A stretch of 64,000 nucleotides of DNA from Parabacteroides bouchesdurhonensis (lineage in GTDB: Bacteria > Bacteroidota > Bacteroidia > Bacteroidales > Tannerellaceae). A program made the position numbers and the translations under genes. Numbering within the stretch: the stretch's first letter is position 1; every line of letters begins with the position of its first letter. The DNA is taken from contig NZ_LT896588.1 in NCBI RefSeq assembly GCF_900186615.1, positions 2,714,559-2,778,558 of the forward strand, written 5' to 3'. Positions 37,133 through 45,654 of this stretch are shown piece by piece. Under the pieces are notes generated by a model, which ran no database searches, was not told the DNA's origin, and was given only the letters and a program-made list of their open reading frames with translations.

Positions 37133-38275
37133 TTACATACAGTTTTCCAGAATGGCTCTTGCCATCTTTCCGTCTACATTCTGCTTTTCGCCAAAGGCAA
37201 CACCACGCTCGTTAAAGCGGTGTTCGATCTCAAGAATAGTAGAGTTGCCTATATTAACTTCCGACAGGCGTGTTTGTAATCCGAGGCTGCGGAAGAATTG
37301 TTCAGTCTTCTCTATTGTTTTGTCTATTCGTTCATCGGCCGAACCGTAGTTGATACCCCAGATACGTTCGCCATATTGCAGGATCTTATCTTTTTTCTGT
37401 TGGCGAAGGGTACGGAGAGTTCCGGGGAAGACAATTGCCAGCGTAGCGCCGTGTGTCATACCGTGTAAGGCAGTTAGCTCATGTCCGATCATGTGGGTAG
37501 CCCAGTCTTGCGAAACTCCCATCGAAATGAAACCGTTCAGCCCCATAGTTGCCGAGAGCATAAAGTCTGCCATCAGATCATAATTCTTCTGGCTTTCTCT
37601 GATTTGGGGAGCTATTTCTATGAGAGTACTCAATATGCCTTCCGCCCAGCGATCCATCAGACGGGATTGTCCGATGGTGGTCATGTATTGTTCCATCACA
37701 TGTACGAAAGTATCTGCTATCCCGCAAGCCACCTGAAAAGGCGGCAAGGTGAATGTCGTCTCCGGATCAAGGATGGAGAATACCGGATAGTTGCTGTGGA
37801 AAGGGTACTTCTCTTGTGTCTCCTTACAGGAAATCACTGCTCCGTTATTCATTTCGGAACCGGTGGCCGGCAGGGTAAGTACGGTTCCTAAAGGGGTACA
37901 GTTGTAGTAAGATCCTTTCTTCACCAGATTCCACGCGTCGTCGCTATAGTTTAATCCTGCGGAGATTAGTTTGGTTCCGTCTATAACGGATCCTCCTCCA
38001 ACAGCCAACAGGAAGTCAACTTGTTTTTCCTTGCCTAGATAGATGGCTTTGCGGAGTGTCTCGATGGTCGGATTAGGCTCGATACCCCAAAACTCAACGA
38101 AGTCGCGGTCTTTGAGGGCTCTGACCACCTGGTCGTACACACCGTTTTTCTTTACGCTACCCCCTCCGAAGGTTACCATAATGCGGTGGACGGCAGGGAT
38201 AGCAGTTGCCAGCTGTTCAATTGTGCCTTTACCGAAGATCAGGCGGGTCGGATTGTGGAATGTGAAGTTATTCAT
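37133..38275 (-). CDS. Iron-containing alcohol dehydrogenase (YqhD/BDH-like)
   Basis: The 380-residue group III alcohol dehydrogenase reduces aldehydes or oxidises alcohols with NAD(P)H. The N-terminal dinucleotide region contains TFGGGSVKKNG and LAVGGGSVIDGTK near residue 100; metal-binding residues lie in ADTFVHVMEQYM and HELTALHGMTHG near residues 195-280. Sequence features resemble butanol dehydrogenase/YqhD. A palindrome lies 16 bases upstream, overlapping the expected transcription start. The substrate cannot be stated. Confidence 0.9.
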   Translation of the reverse strand: MNNFTFHNPTRLIFGKGTIEQLATAIPAVHRIMVTFGGGSVKKNGVYDQVVRALKDRDFVEFWGIEPNPTIETLRKAIYLGKEKQVDFLLAVGGGSVIDGTKLISAGLNYSDDAWNLVKKGSYYNCTPLGTVLTLPATGSEMNNGAVISCKETQEKYPFHSNYPVFSILDPETTFTLPPFQVACGIADTFVHVMEQYMTTIGQSRLMDRWAEGILSTLIEIAPQIRESQKNYDLMADFMLSATMGLNGFISMGVSQDWATHMIGHELTALHGMTHGATLAIVFPGTLRTLRQQKKDKILQYGERIWGINYGSADERIDKTIEKTEQFFRSLGLQTRLSEVNIGNSTILEIEHRFNERGVAFGEKQNVDGKMARAILENCM

Positions 38276-38290
38276 CTTCTTTGATTTTAA

Positions 38291-38312
38291 TTTGTGAATA
38301 GAACATCACAAA
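38291..38312. promoter_or_regulatory. Palindrome upstream of the iron alcohol dehydrogenase
   Basis: TTTGTGA and TCACAAA are separated by 8 bases. It looks like a Crp/Fnr-type half-site pair, although the usual spacing is 6. The site lies between the dehydrogenase start and the end of trpA, with a Crp/Fnr-like gene nearby. Confidence 0.4.
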
Positions 38313-38317
38313 GACAA

Positions 38318-39091
38318 CTATTGTTTTAGAGCGTCTAGTAACTTGGTGACGGCCATCTCCGCTGAAGCCTCGCTTTTTAGTAGCTGTACGAACTTGCTGC
38401 CGATAATGGCGCCGGACGAGTTGGCTCTGGCGGCTTCATACGTTGCCTTGTTGCTGATGCCAAAGCCTACAAGACGCGGATTCTTTAGATTCATGCCGTT
38501 GATGCGGCGGAAATAAGCCTGCTTCTGCTCGTTGAAGTCTTTTTGCGCTCCGGTGACGGCAGCACTTGATACCATATAGATGAATCCACTGGTATGCGCG
38601 TCGATAAGACGGATGCGTTCTTCGGAGGTTTCGGGAGTGATGAGCATGATAATTTTTAGGTCGTAACGGTCGGCTGTGGATTTATAGTCGACCATGTAGT
38701 CGGCGTAGGGCAGGTCAGGAATAATCATTCCGTCTATACCGGTTTCTGCACAGCTTTTACAGAAGTTTTCAAAGCCGTATTGCATAATCGGGTTGAGGTA
38801 ACCCATTAATATAACAGGTATATTCACGTCTTTACGGATGTCTTTAAGTTGCTGGAAAAGCAGACGGAGGCTCATCCCGTTTCGTAATGCTTGAGTGGCA
38901 GCTTCCTGAATAACCGGACCGTCGGCCATAGGGTCGGAGAAGGGGATGCCCACTTCTACCATGTCGATGCCTTTTGCCTCTAACGCTTTCAAAATCGTTG
39001 AGGTATCATTCAGATTCGGATAGCCGGCGGTGAAATAAACGGAGAGGATTCCGTTCCTCTTTGTGTCGAATAAATTTGTAATGCGGTTCAT
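38318..39091 (-). CDS. trpA: Tryptophan synthase alpha chain
   Basis: The 257-residue TIM-barrel subunit cleaves indole-3-glycerol phosphate to indole, which passes to TrpB. The catalytic Glu is in [17 protein letters not shown] near residue 48 and the Asp in [15 protein letters not shown] near 127. Last gene of the trp operon; its start overlaps the trpF stop by 4 bases, suggesting translational coupling. It is separated from its partner trpB by five genes, as in other Bacteroides. Confidence 0.96.
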   Translation of the reverse strand: MNRITNLFDTKRNGILSVYFTAGYPNLNDTSTILKALEAKGIDMVEVGIPFSDPMADGPVIQEAATQALRNGMSLRLLFQQLKDIRKDVNIPVILMGYLNPIMQYGFENFCKSCAETGIDGMIIPDLPYADYMVDYKSTADRYDLKIIMLITPETSEERIRLIDAHTSGFIYMVSSAAVTGAQKDFNEQKQAYFRRINGMNLKNPRLVGFGISNKATYEAARANSSGAIIGSKFVQLLKSEASAEMAVTKLLDALKQ

Positions 39092-39705
39092 ATTGCTGTT
39101 GTTTTAATTGTTTCTATAAAGTCTTTAAGTTTCTCTGTATCCTTTAGTCCCGGCTCTGATTCAAATCCACTGTTCAGGTCGATACCTGCGAACAGAGGAT
39201 GTCGGAACTTACGGATTGCTGCTGAACTACCCGGATTGATACCTCCGCTCAATAAAAATGGAGTGTTTCCCGTATAGGTTGTGAGTATGTCCCAATCAAA
39301 TTGCTGTCCACTTCCTCCGTAGCCGCTGCATTTGGTGTCGAAAAGGAAATAATCTACACGTCCTTCATACTCTTTTGTCTGTTCCAAATCTTCTGCAGAG
39401 TATATGGAGATCGCTTTGATGACGGCATAGCCGCGTTTTTGTAACGCATAACAATCATCCGGACTTTCGTTACCATGCAATTGCAGGTAATCTAAGCCGA
39501 AAGAGGTTGCTGTTTCCATTATCTGCTCATGAGAAGCATTTACAAAGACACCCACACGTTTAACGGAGTCTGTTTTTGCAATAGCTTGATCCCGGACGAA
39601 GCGAGGTGATTTGGGATAAAAGATGAACCCTATCCAGTCAATACCGAGCATTTCTACATCCCGGATGTTATCAGGTTCACGCATGCCACATACTTTTATG
39701 ATCAT
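39088..39705 (-). CDS. trpF: Phosphoribosylanthranilate isomerase
   Basis: The 205-residue TIM barrel isomerises phosphoribosylanthranilate. The N-terminal [11 protein letters not shown] carries the catalytic Cys, and the Asp is in [21 protein letters not shown] near residue 127. It overlaps trpC and trpA by 4 bases each. It is a separate gene here, not the TrpC-TrpF fusion of enterobacteria. Confidence 0.96.
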   Translation of the reverse strand: MIIKVCGMREPDNIRDVEMLGIDWIGFIFYPKSPRFVRDQAIAKTDSVKRVGVFVNASHEQIMETATSFGLDYLQLHGNESPDDCYALQKRGYAVIKAISIYSAEDLEQTKEYEGRVDYFLFDTKCSGYGGSGQQFDWDILTTYTGNTPFLLSGGINPGSSAAIRKFRHPLFAGIDLNSGFESEPGLKDTEKLKDFIETIKTTAI

Positions 39706-40511
39706 GATAATCCTCCTATGAATTGGGCAAGTGTTTCACCCGGTTGTTCCGTCTTCATAAAGGTTTCGCCGATAAGGAAGCCCTGGAATCCGGCTTCACG
39801 TAAGCGGATGATGGTTGCCGGATCGGAGATACCCGACTCTGAAACCAATAAGAGTGATGAGCTTTCAGTCTTTGCCTTTGCCAGCATTCCACTTGCCAAT
39901 CGGAATGAGTTTTCTATATCGGTATGGAAGCTCCCGAGATTGCGGTTATTCACTCCCAGCATGTCAATACAATCGTTCACGTGTTCCAGCTCGTTTTCGG
40001 TATGTATTTCAAGCAAGACTTCCAGTTGAAGACTATGCGCTGTTTCTGCCAGTTGTCTGCACTCTTCGACAGAGAGAGCGGCAGCAATCAAAAGGATTGC
40101 ATCGGCCCCCATTACCCGTGCCTGATATAGTTGGTAAGGGTCGATGATGAAATCTTTGCGTAATAGGGGCAGGTTTACATGACGGCGTGCTTGTTGCAGG
40201 TCGCTCAGTGAACCGCCAAAAAACTTACTGTCTGTTAATATGGAACAGGCGGAAGCTCCGTTTTTCTCATATTCAGTGACGATATCCGATACCTTCGCAT
40301 CAGGATGCAACCATCCTTTCGATGGGCTTTTACGTTTAAACTCGGCGATGATACCCGAAGGAGAAGCTGCCAGAGCTGCTCGCATGCTGTGAGGCGTGCG
40401 ATCGAGGCGCTCGCTGCCCATAGCCAATAGGGATTGGAGTGGAATGGCTTGTTTCTGCTGTTCCACTTCTATACGTTTATTGGTGATAATGTCATGTAAG
40501 ATATCTTTCAT
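39702..40511 (-). CDS. trpC: Indole-3-glycerol-phosphate synthase
   Basis: The 269-residue TIM barrel closes the indole ring. Family marks are IIAEFKRKSPSKGWL near residue 55, LLRKDFIIDPYQLYQARVMGADAILLI near residue 115-140, and VNNRNLGSF near residue 185. It starts 532 bases after trpD on the same strand, because a 482-bp repeat element lies between them; elsewhere the operon is tightly packed. Confidence 0.96.
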   Translation of the reverse strand: MKDILHDIITNKRIEVEQQKQAIPLQSLLAMGSERLDRTPHSMRAALAASPSGIIAEFKRKSPSKGWLHPDAKVSDIVTEYEKNGASACSILTDSKFFGGSLSDLQQARRHVNLPLLRKDFIIDPYQLYQARVMGADAILLIAAALSVEECRQLAETAHSLQLEVLLEIHTENELEHVNDCIDMLGVNNRNLGSFHTDIENSFRLASGMLAKAKTESSSLLLVSESGISDPATIIRLREAGFQGFLIGETFMKTEQPGETLAQFIGGLS

Positions 40512-40542
40512 AATCTGTTTGTTTTACAAATACTATTCTTTG

Positions 40543-41024
40543 TTACTTTTCTCTTGAAAGAAAAGTAACCAAAAGTTCAAGGCTGCTGTCTGCTCGCTAC
40601 TTCGTGCCTTTCATTCGCTGAACCGTCCGAACTCGCTTCGCTCAAACAGCGGACGCTTCGGGCGCTTACTCAAGGCACTACGCTTACGCTCACAGGCAGA
40701 GGCCGGATAGGAGAAAGCAAAGCTTTCTTTTATATCGACAAGCGGGATTTAACACACCCCTGCCCCCCTCTCTAGAGGGGAAAAGGGTACTCCCGACGTT
40801 ACTCCCCCGAAAAAGAGGCAGTATCGGCCATCCCAAAAGAGAGCAACGCTCCCTCGAGAGCGGCCTCAGCGGACGGGCGTTAAACGGAGGTAAAAGACGC
40901 AGCGGTAAGAGCGGCGGCTGTTTGAGCGCAGTGAGTTCCGCCGATCCAGCGAAGTCTTTTACCGGAGTAGCCCGTACGGTGCAGCCTTGACCTTTTGACT
41001 ACTTTTGGGTCAAGCCAAAAGTAA
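40543..41024. mobile_element. MITE-like element with 44-bp terminal inverted repeats, inside the trp operon
   Basis: The ends 40543-40586 and 41024-40981 are inverted copies, 36 of 44 bases identical with no gaps. Each end also folds on itself (TTACTTTTCT with AGAAAAGTAA on the left; TTACTTTTGG with CCAAAAGTAG on the right), and the two differ by paired changes that keep the stem. Inner segments (CTCGCTTCGCTCAAACAGCGG near 40634 and CTGTTTGAGCGCAGTGAG near 40918) are also inverted. There is no ORF for a transposase and no clear target duplication. Similar GC-rich intergenic repeats are known to be common in Bacteroides and Prevotella genomes. Confidence 0.75.
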
Positions 41025-41042
41025 TAGAGACGATCTCTAAAA

Positions 41043-42038
41043 TCAGCTGTTCAGTGATACAAACTTGTTAAAGGTTTCCAACGCTTTTCCGCTGAAAAGC
41101 GCCTCTCTGGCTTCATCGAGACATTCTTCAATTTTCTTATCGGGACAAATTACCTGTATGGCAAAAGCCGAGTTGGCAATCACGCAGTTCTTTTGTGCTT
41201 CCGTTGCTGTATTGTTCAATACGGCATCAAAGATCTGTGCTGCATCGGCGGCGGTTTCGCCTCCGTCCAGATCGGCCTCCGTACAACGAGGGAAACCTAG
41301 CATCTCCGGCGTGTAGAGTTTTTCTTTTTCCGGCATAGCTACTTTAAATTCGTCGGTCAACGAAATTTCATCGTAGCCGTCGAGGCTGTGGACAACGGCA
41401 AACCGTGTTCCGCTTTCCTGATACGTATAATTGTAGAGACGCAGTAGCGGCAGATTATAAACGCCCAGCAATTGATACGTAGGAATTACCGGATTTACCA
41501 GTGGACCTAACATGTTGAAAAAACTACGTACACCAAGACTTTTACGTACGGGAGCAACAGCTTTCAATGCCGGATTGAACAGCGGCGCATGTAGGTAAGC
41601 AATGTGTGTTTCGCCAATGGAACGCCGGAGTTGTTCTATATCTTTCGTGAATTTTACACCGTGCTGTTCCATCACGTTACTGGCGCCACTCACTGATGTA
41701 GCCCCGTAGTTGCCGTGCTTCACTACGTTATAACCTGCTCCGGCCACAACAAAACATGAGGTAGTACTGATGTTGAACGTGTTTTTTCCATCACCCCCTG
41801 TACCTACTATGTCGATCGGCTTGTATTCGGAAAGGTCTACCGGAATACGCATTTCGAGTAATGCCTCGCGAAAACCGGTCAGTTCTTCTACGGAAATACT
41901 TCTCATCAGAAAAACTGTAATGAGACTGGCTATCTGCGAGTCGTTGTAACGGCCTGCGGCAATGTTCTGCAATATCCGGCGCGCTTCGTCACGTCCCAGA
42001 TACTGATGCTCGAACAATCTGTATAATATATCTTTCAT
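41043..42038 (-). CDS. trpD: Anthranilate phosphoribosyltransferase
   Basis: The 331-residue enzyme joins anthranilate to PRPP. The glycine-rich PRPP motif GTGGDGKNTFNISTT is near residue 80, KHGNYGATSVSGASNVMEQHG near 108, and an RKSLGVRSFFNMLGPLVNP segment near 165. Complete and of usual length. It is the last gene before the inserted element. Confidence 0.96.
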   Translation of the reverse strand: MKDILYRLFEHQYLGRDEARRILQNIAAGRYNDSQIASLITVFLMRSISVEELTGFREALLEMRIPVDLSEYKPIDIVGTGGDGKNTFNISTTSCFVVAGAGYNVVKHGNYGATSVSGASNVMEQHGVKFTKDIEQLRRSIGETHIAYLHAPLFNPALKAVAPVRKSLGVRSFFNMLGPLVNPVIPTYQLLGVYNLPLLRLYNYTYQESGTRFAVVHSLDGYDEISLTDEFKVAMPEKEKLYTPEMLGFPRCTEADLDGGETAADAAQIFDAVLNNTATEAQKNCVIANSAFAIQVICPDKKIEECLDEAREALFSGKALETFNKFVSLNS

Positions 42039-42083
42039 ACGAATGATGTGTTTAATTTATTATTTTATAATGGATATGGTTAC

Positions 42084-42665
42084 TCATGCTTTAATACCGT
42101 CAGCCTCCAACCAGTTGCTTATAATTTGCTTTCCTTTGGGTGTTAATACCGACTCCGGATGGAATTGTATACCACGTACATCGTATTCTTTATGCCGTAA
42201 TGCCATGATTTGCCCTTCCTCCATGTCTTCGGCTGTTATCTCAAGGCAGTCGGGGAAGTTTTCTTTGGAAACAACCCATGAATGGTAACGTCCGGCACGG
42301 AAACCGGGTTCAAGCCCATTGAAAAGCGGATCTTTTTTTAGGATACGTATATCCGAACAAACACCGTGATGTACGTCTGTGAGATTGATGAGTTTTGCGC
42401 TAAAGGCTTCACCTATGGCTTGTTCACCCAGACAAACACCCAGGATGCTTTTGGTGGGAGCATATTGGCGGATAAGGGGAAGAAGGATTCCTGCTTCTTC
42501 GGGAATGCCGGGCCCGGGTGAAAGAAGTATTTTGTCGAAGCGATCTACTTCGTCGAGTGTTATTTTATCGTTGCGGTGCACTTCTACTTCTGCACCCAGT
42601 TCCTTCAATATATGCAGTAAATTGTAGGTGAAGGAGTCGTAATTATCGAATAATAATATTTTCAT
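42084..42665 (-). CDS. trpG: Anthranilate synthase component II (glutaminase)
   Basis: The 193-residue class I amidotransferase supplies ammonia to TrpE. The oxyanion loop LLSPGPGIPEEAG is near residue 50, the nucleophile Cys78 is in ILGVCLGEQAIGEAF (a Glu replaces the more common His after CLG), and the His/Glu pair is in GIQFHPESVLTP. It is a separate gene, not fused to trpD, and starts 9 bases after trpE. Confidence 0.95.
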   Translation of the reverse strand: MKILLFDNYDSFTYNLLHILKELGAEVEVHRNDKITLDEVDRFDKILLSPGPGIPEEAGILLPLIRQYAPTKSILGVCLGEQAIGEAFSAKLINLTDVHHGVCSDIRILKKDPLFNGLEPGFRAGRYHSWVVSKENFPDCLEITAEDMEEGQIMALRHKEYDVRGIQFHPESVLTPKGKQIISNWLEADGIKA

Positions 42666-42674
42666 AATGGATAA

Positions 42675-44078
42675 TTAGTTTATTAATGTTGTTGCCAGAT
42701 CTATCGCCTTTTTTAACGCACCCAGTTTATTATTTACCTCTTGTAGTTCCCGCTCATCGTTGCTTTTTGCTACGATTCCGGCACCTGCCTGGTAATAAAG
42801 AACGTTGCCACGGCTTACGAAGGTACGGATGGTGATGGCCTGGTTCAGATCACCATCTAGTCCGATAAACCCTATACAGCCACCGTAAGCACCCCGATTG
42901 TGTTTCTCAATGTCGGTAATTAGCTGCATGGCACGTACTTTAGGTGCTCCGCTAAGTGTTCCGGCGGGGAAGGTGTCAATATAGGTCTTAACCGGGTTGC
43001 TATCGGAGTTTACCTCTCCGCTGACACGTGAAACGAGATGGATCACATGGCTGTAATATTGCACCTCTTTGTAGAAATCCACCTGTACATTGTGAGCATT
43101 GCGGCTCAGGTCATTGCGGGCAAGGTCTACAAGCATGACATGTTCGGCATTTTCTTTAGGATCGGCTAAAAGAGATTCTGTACGTTGCTTGTCTATCTCT
43201 ACGTTACCTGTCCGGAATGCCGTTCCGGCAATAGGATCTATACTGGCATGTCCATCAGTTACTTTGCAATGTGTTTCCGGTGAAGATCCGAATATACGGA
43301 AGCCTCCGAAATCGAAGTAAAAAAGATATGGCGAAGGATTAATACTGCGTAAAGCACGGTATACTTTGAAGTCGTCACCTTTGAACGGTTGTTCAAAACG
43401 ACGGCTTAATACGATTTGGAAAACGTCACCGCGAAGGCAGTGTTTTATACCTTTGCGAACCATCGCCTTATATTCTTCTCCTGTGATGGGAGAGGTTTCA
43501 GAACCTACGGTCTGGAAATTATAAGAAGCGTAGTTACGGTTTTCTATCAGAGTTTCTATTTCTTGCAGGTTACTGTTTTCACCCTTTTGGAGAAGTTCTA
43601 CAAGAGTAAGTTCATTTTTGAAATGATTGAAGACGAGAATATACTTATATAATATGTATAGCATATCGGGAGCATCATTTTCTTCGTGATGAGCTTCCAT
43701 AACAGGGATATTTTCGAAATAGCGTACAGCGTCGAAAGCTGTGTAGCCAAACAGACCGCAGACTTTTTTGTCAGCTCCTTCTACCGTAAAATGTTTCAGG
43801 AAGTCATTAGTAGCGTCTGCTACATTATATGATTCCGTAATTGGATTCACTTCACGGCTTCCGTCGGGAAAAACGACTGTGCATTCTCCGTTGTTAATAC
43901 CTATATTTGCCAACGGACAGAGGGCAATGTAAGAAAGGCTGTTTTCGTTTCCGTGGAAATCCGAACTTTCCAATAGGGCGGATTCGGGATAGATATCACG
44001 CACCTTCAAGTAGATGCTGACGGGAGTATGAAGGTCGCCCATTACCTTTTTGCTTATAGTTTTGAATGTATATCTCAT
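42675..44078 (-). CDS. trpE: Anthranilate synthase component I
   Basis: The 467-residue chorismate-utilising enzyme makes anthranilate from chorismate. The catalytic domain shows VLSRRFEQPFKGDDF, PSPYLFYFDFGGFRIFGSSPE, and DPIAGTAFRTG, ending in PAGTLSGAPKVRAM and YGGCIGFIG near residues 375-400. The N-terminal part has an LLESSDFHGNE motif of the type that binds feedback tryptophan. It starts 5 bases after trpB. Confidence 0.96.
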   Translation of the reverse strand: MRYTFKTISKKVMGDLHTPVSIYLKVRDIYPESALLESSDFHGNENSLSYIALCPLANIGINNGECTVVFPDGSREVNPITESYNVADATNDFLKHFTVEGADKKVCGLFGYTAFDAVRYFENIPVMEAHHEENDAPDMLYILYKYILVFNHFKNELTLVELLQKGENSNLQEIETLIENRNYASYNFQTVGSETSPITGEEYKAMVRKGIKHCLRGDVFQIVLSRRFEQPFKGDDFKVYRALRSINPSPYLFYFDFGGFRIFGSSPETHCKVTDGHASIDPIAGTAFRTGNVEIDKQRTESLLADPKENAEHVMLVDLARNDLSRNAHNVQVDFYKEVQYYSHVIHLVSRVSGEVNSDSNPVKTYIDTFPAGTLSGAPKVRAMQLITDIEKHNRGAYGGCIGFIGLDGDLNQAITIRTFVSRGNVLYYQAGAGIVAKSNDERELQEVNNKLGALKKAIDLATTLIN

Positions 44079-44083
44079 GGTCG

Positions 44084-45265
44084 TTATCTTTTATTGGTAA
44101 TGTATGTATCCATATCTTTGTCGCCACGTCCCGAAACAGTCAGAACAACAATGTCTTCCGGTTTGAAATCCACTTTGGATAAAGTTCCTAGTGCATGTGC
44201 ACTTTCAAGAGCCGGTATGATTCCCTCCAGTTTAGTGAGCTCGTAGGCTGCATCCAGAGCTTCATCATCGTCTACAGCCAGAATCTGTGCCCGGTGGGTA
44301 ACGGAAAGGTTGGCATGGATCGGACCGATACCCGGATAATCCAGACCTGCAGAGATAGAGTAAGGTTCTTCAATCTGTCCGTCTTCACTTTGCATTACCA
44401 ACGTACGGGCGCCGTGGATAATTCCCTTTTTGCCTAGTTGGATCGTAGCGGCGCTCATGCCGGAATAGATGCCTTTGCCACCGGCTTCGGCCAGAACTAT
44501 TTTCACACGTTCTTCGTCGAGATAATGGTAGATTGTTCCGGCTGCATTGCTACCGCCACCTACGCAGGCAATCAGATAATCGGGATAGTCACGTCCTTCT
44601 TTTTCCTGTAATTGTTTTTTTATTTCTTCACTGATGACGGATTGTAGACGGGCTACCATATCCGGATATGGGTGTGGGCCCACTGTTGAACCGATAATGT
44701 AATATGTATCGGAGGGGTGGCAACACCAGTCGCGGATAGCTTCATTTGTTGCGTCTTTTAGCGTCATATTCCCGGAAGTCACAGGAATAACGGTAGCTCC
44801 CAGCATTTCCATTTTTTGCACATTGGCATGCTGGCGTTCTACGTCTGTCTTGCCCATATATACGATACATTCCATGTTCATCAGGGCACAGACAGTGGCA
44901 GTAGCAACACCGTGCTGACCTGCTCCTGTTTCTGCAATGATACGGGTTTTACCCATCCGGCGGGCCAGTAAGATTTGTCCAATGGTGTTGTTTATCTTGT
45001 GAGCGCCGGTGTGGTTCAGGTCTTCCCGTTTCAGATAAATTTTACATCCGTATTTTTCACTTAGCCGCTTTGCCAGATAGAGCGGAGAAGGGCGGCCAAC
45101 ATAATCGCGTAGCAGTTGATCATATTCCTGTTTGAAACTCTCGCTTTCTAATACTTCCAGATACGTTTTTTGCAAGTCTTCCACGCATTGGTGAAGAATT
45201 TCGGGAACGTATGCCCCGCCAAACTCACCATAGTACCCATTTTCGTTAACTTGATACGTTTTCAT
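44084..45265 (-). CDS. trpB: Tryptophan synthase beta chain
   Basis: The 393-residue PLP enzyme condenses indole with serine. The PLP lysine is Lys90 in EDLNHTGAHKINNTIGQ; GGGSNAAG near residue 235 binds the cofactor phosphate. It is the first structural gene of the operon, preceded by a leader peptide and attenuator hairpin. The order trpB-E-G-D-C-F-A matches other Bacteroides. Confidence 0.96.
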   Translation of the reverse strand: MKTYQVNENGYYGEFGGAYVPEILHQCVEDLQKTYLEVLESESFKQEYDQLLRDYVGRPSPLYLAKRLSEKYGCKIYLKREDLNHTGAHKINNTIGQILLARRMGKTRIIAETGAGQHGVATATVCALMNMECIVYMGKTDVERQHANVQKMEMLGATVIPVTSGNMTLKDATNEAIRDWCCHPSDTYYIIGSTVGPHPYPDMVARLQSVISEEIKKQLQEKEGRDYPDYLIACVGGGSNAAGTIYHYLDEERVKIVLAEAGGKGIYSGMSAATIQLGKKGIIHGARTLVMQSEDGQIEEPYSISAGLDYPGIGPIHANLSVTHRAQILAVDDDEALDAAYELTKLEGIIPALESAHALGTLSKVDFKPEDIVVLTVSGRGDKDMDTYITNKR

Positions 45266-45305
45266 TTTTTTATTATTCTTGTTTTGTTTGTTTCCGGTAA
45301 TGCTA

Positions 45306-45348
45306 TAAAAAGAAAAGAGGCCTGTCGCAAGTGCAACAGACCTCTTTT
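45306..45348 (-). terminator. Attenuator hairpin in the trp leader
   Basis: On the minus strand a 13-bp stem (45348-45336 with 45325-45313, including one G-U pair, extendable to 16 bp) is followed by TTTTCTTTTTAT, about 40 bases before the trpB start. A terminator at the 5' end of an amino-acid operon, just after a leader peptide, is the layout of ribosome-mediated attenuation. Confidence 0.85.
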
Positions 45349-45391
45349 TGTATTTTTCTTAATCTAGTATATACATATAAGTCTTCGTTCC

Positions 45392-45454
45392 TTACGACCT
45401 TTTGAGTTGTACGGAGCGCCACCACCAATATGTATTTACTATAAATGTTTTCAT
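45392..45454 (-). CDS. trpL: trp operon leader peptide with three consecutive Trp codons
   Basis: ATG at 45454 opens a 20-codon frame, MKTFIVNTYWWWRSVQ and four further residues, ending in TAA at 45392. Three TGG codons in a row in a 20-residue peptide, 15-25 bases after the predicted transcription start and about 45 bases before the attenuator stem, are strong evidence of a trp leader peptide. When charged tRNA-Trp is scarce, a ribosome stalled on these codons would be expected to change folding of the downstream RNA and prevent termination. The competing antiterminator was not worked out. It is too short for usual ORF cut-offs. Confidence 0.88.
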   Translation of the reverse strand: MKTFIVNTYWWWRSVQLKRS

Positions 45455-45477
45455 CTCTTTTTGTATTATTACGGCAG

Positions 45478-45508
45478 CAAATATATAGATTGTATAACAA
45501 TCTGCAAA
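45478..45508 (-). promoter_or_regulatory. Promoter of the trp operon
   Basis: TTTG (45508-45505) and TATATTTG (45485-45478) are 19 bases apart, a full consensus match. Transcription is expected to begin near 45471, giving a leader of about 205 bases. Confidence 0.85.
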
Positions 45509-45560
45509 TGTTTTCGCTGTTTTTTTTGAAAAATATTTTATTTGTTTCTGCTAAGGTATA

Positions 45561-45626
45561 AATAAACCATCTCGATGATTTTGGAAAAAGATCCCGATGA
45601 TTTTTATAAATCATCGGGATCTTTTT
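45561..45626. repeat. Palindromic dispersed element, copy B (also the likely terminator of the SGNH hydrolase gene)
   Basis: A 19-bp perfect stem (45585-45603 with 45608-45626, loop 4) contains the CCCGATGATTT core; beside it at 45563-45582 lies a second degenerate dyad (AACCATCTCGATGATTTT on the plus strand). Read on the minus strand the layout matches copy A at 19690-19749 without gaps. It ends the minus-strand gene at 45655, with T residues after the stem. Confidence 0.8.
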
Positions 45627-45654
45627 AGAATAAGGCGATTTTTTAAGTAGAAAA

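Noticed and set aside
40543-41024. Insertion sequence with transposase
   Set aside because: The element is only 482 bp and has no open frame with transposase motifs, so at most it is a non-autonomous derivative.
45303-45614. 103-codon minus-strand frame across the trp leader
   Set aside because: It runs through the promoter, the palindromic repeat and the attenuator stem; the 20-codon WWW peptide in another frame explains the region better.
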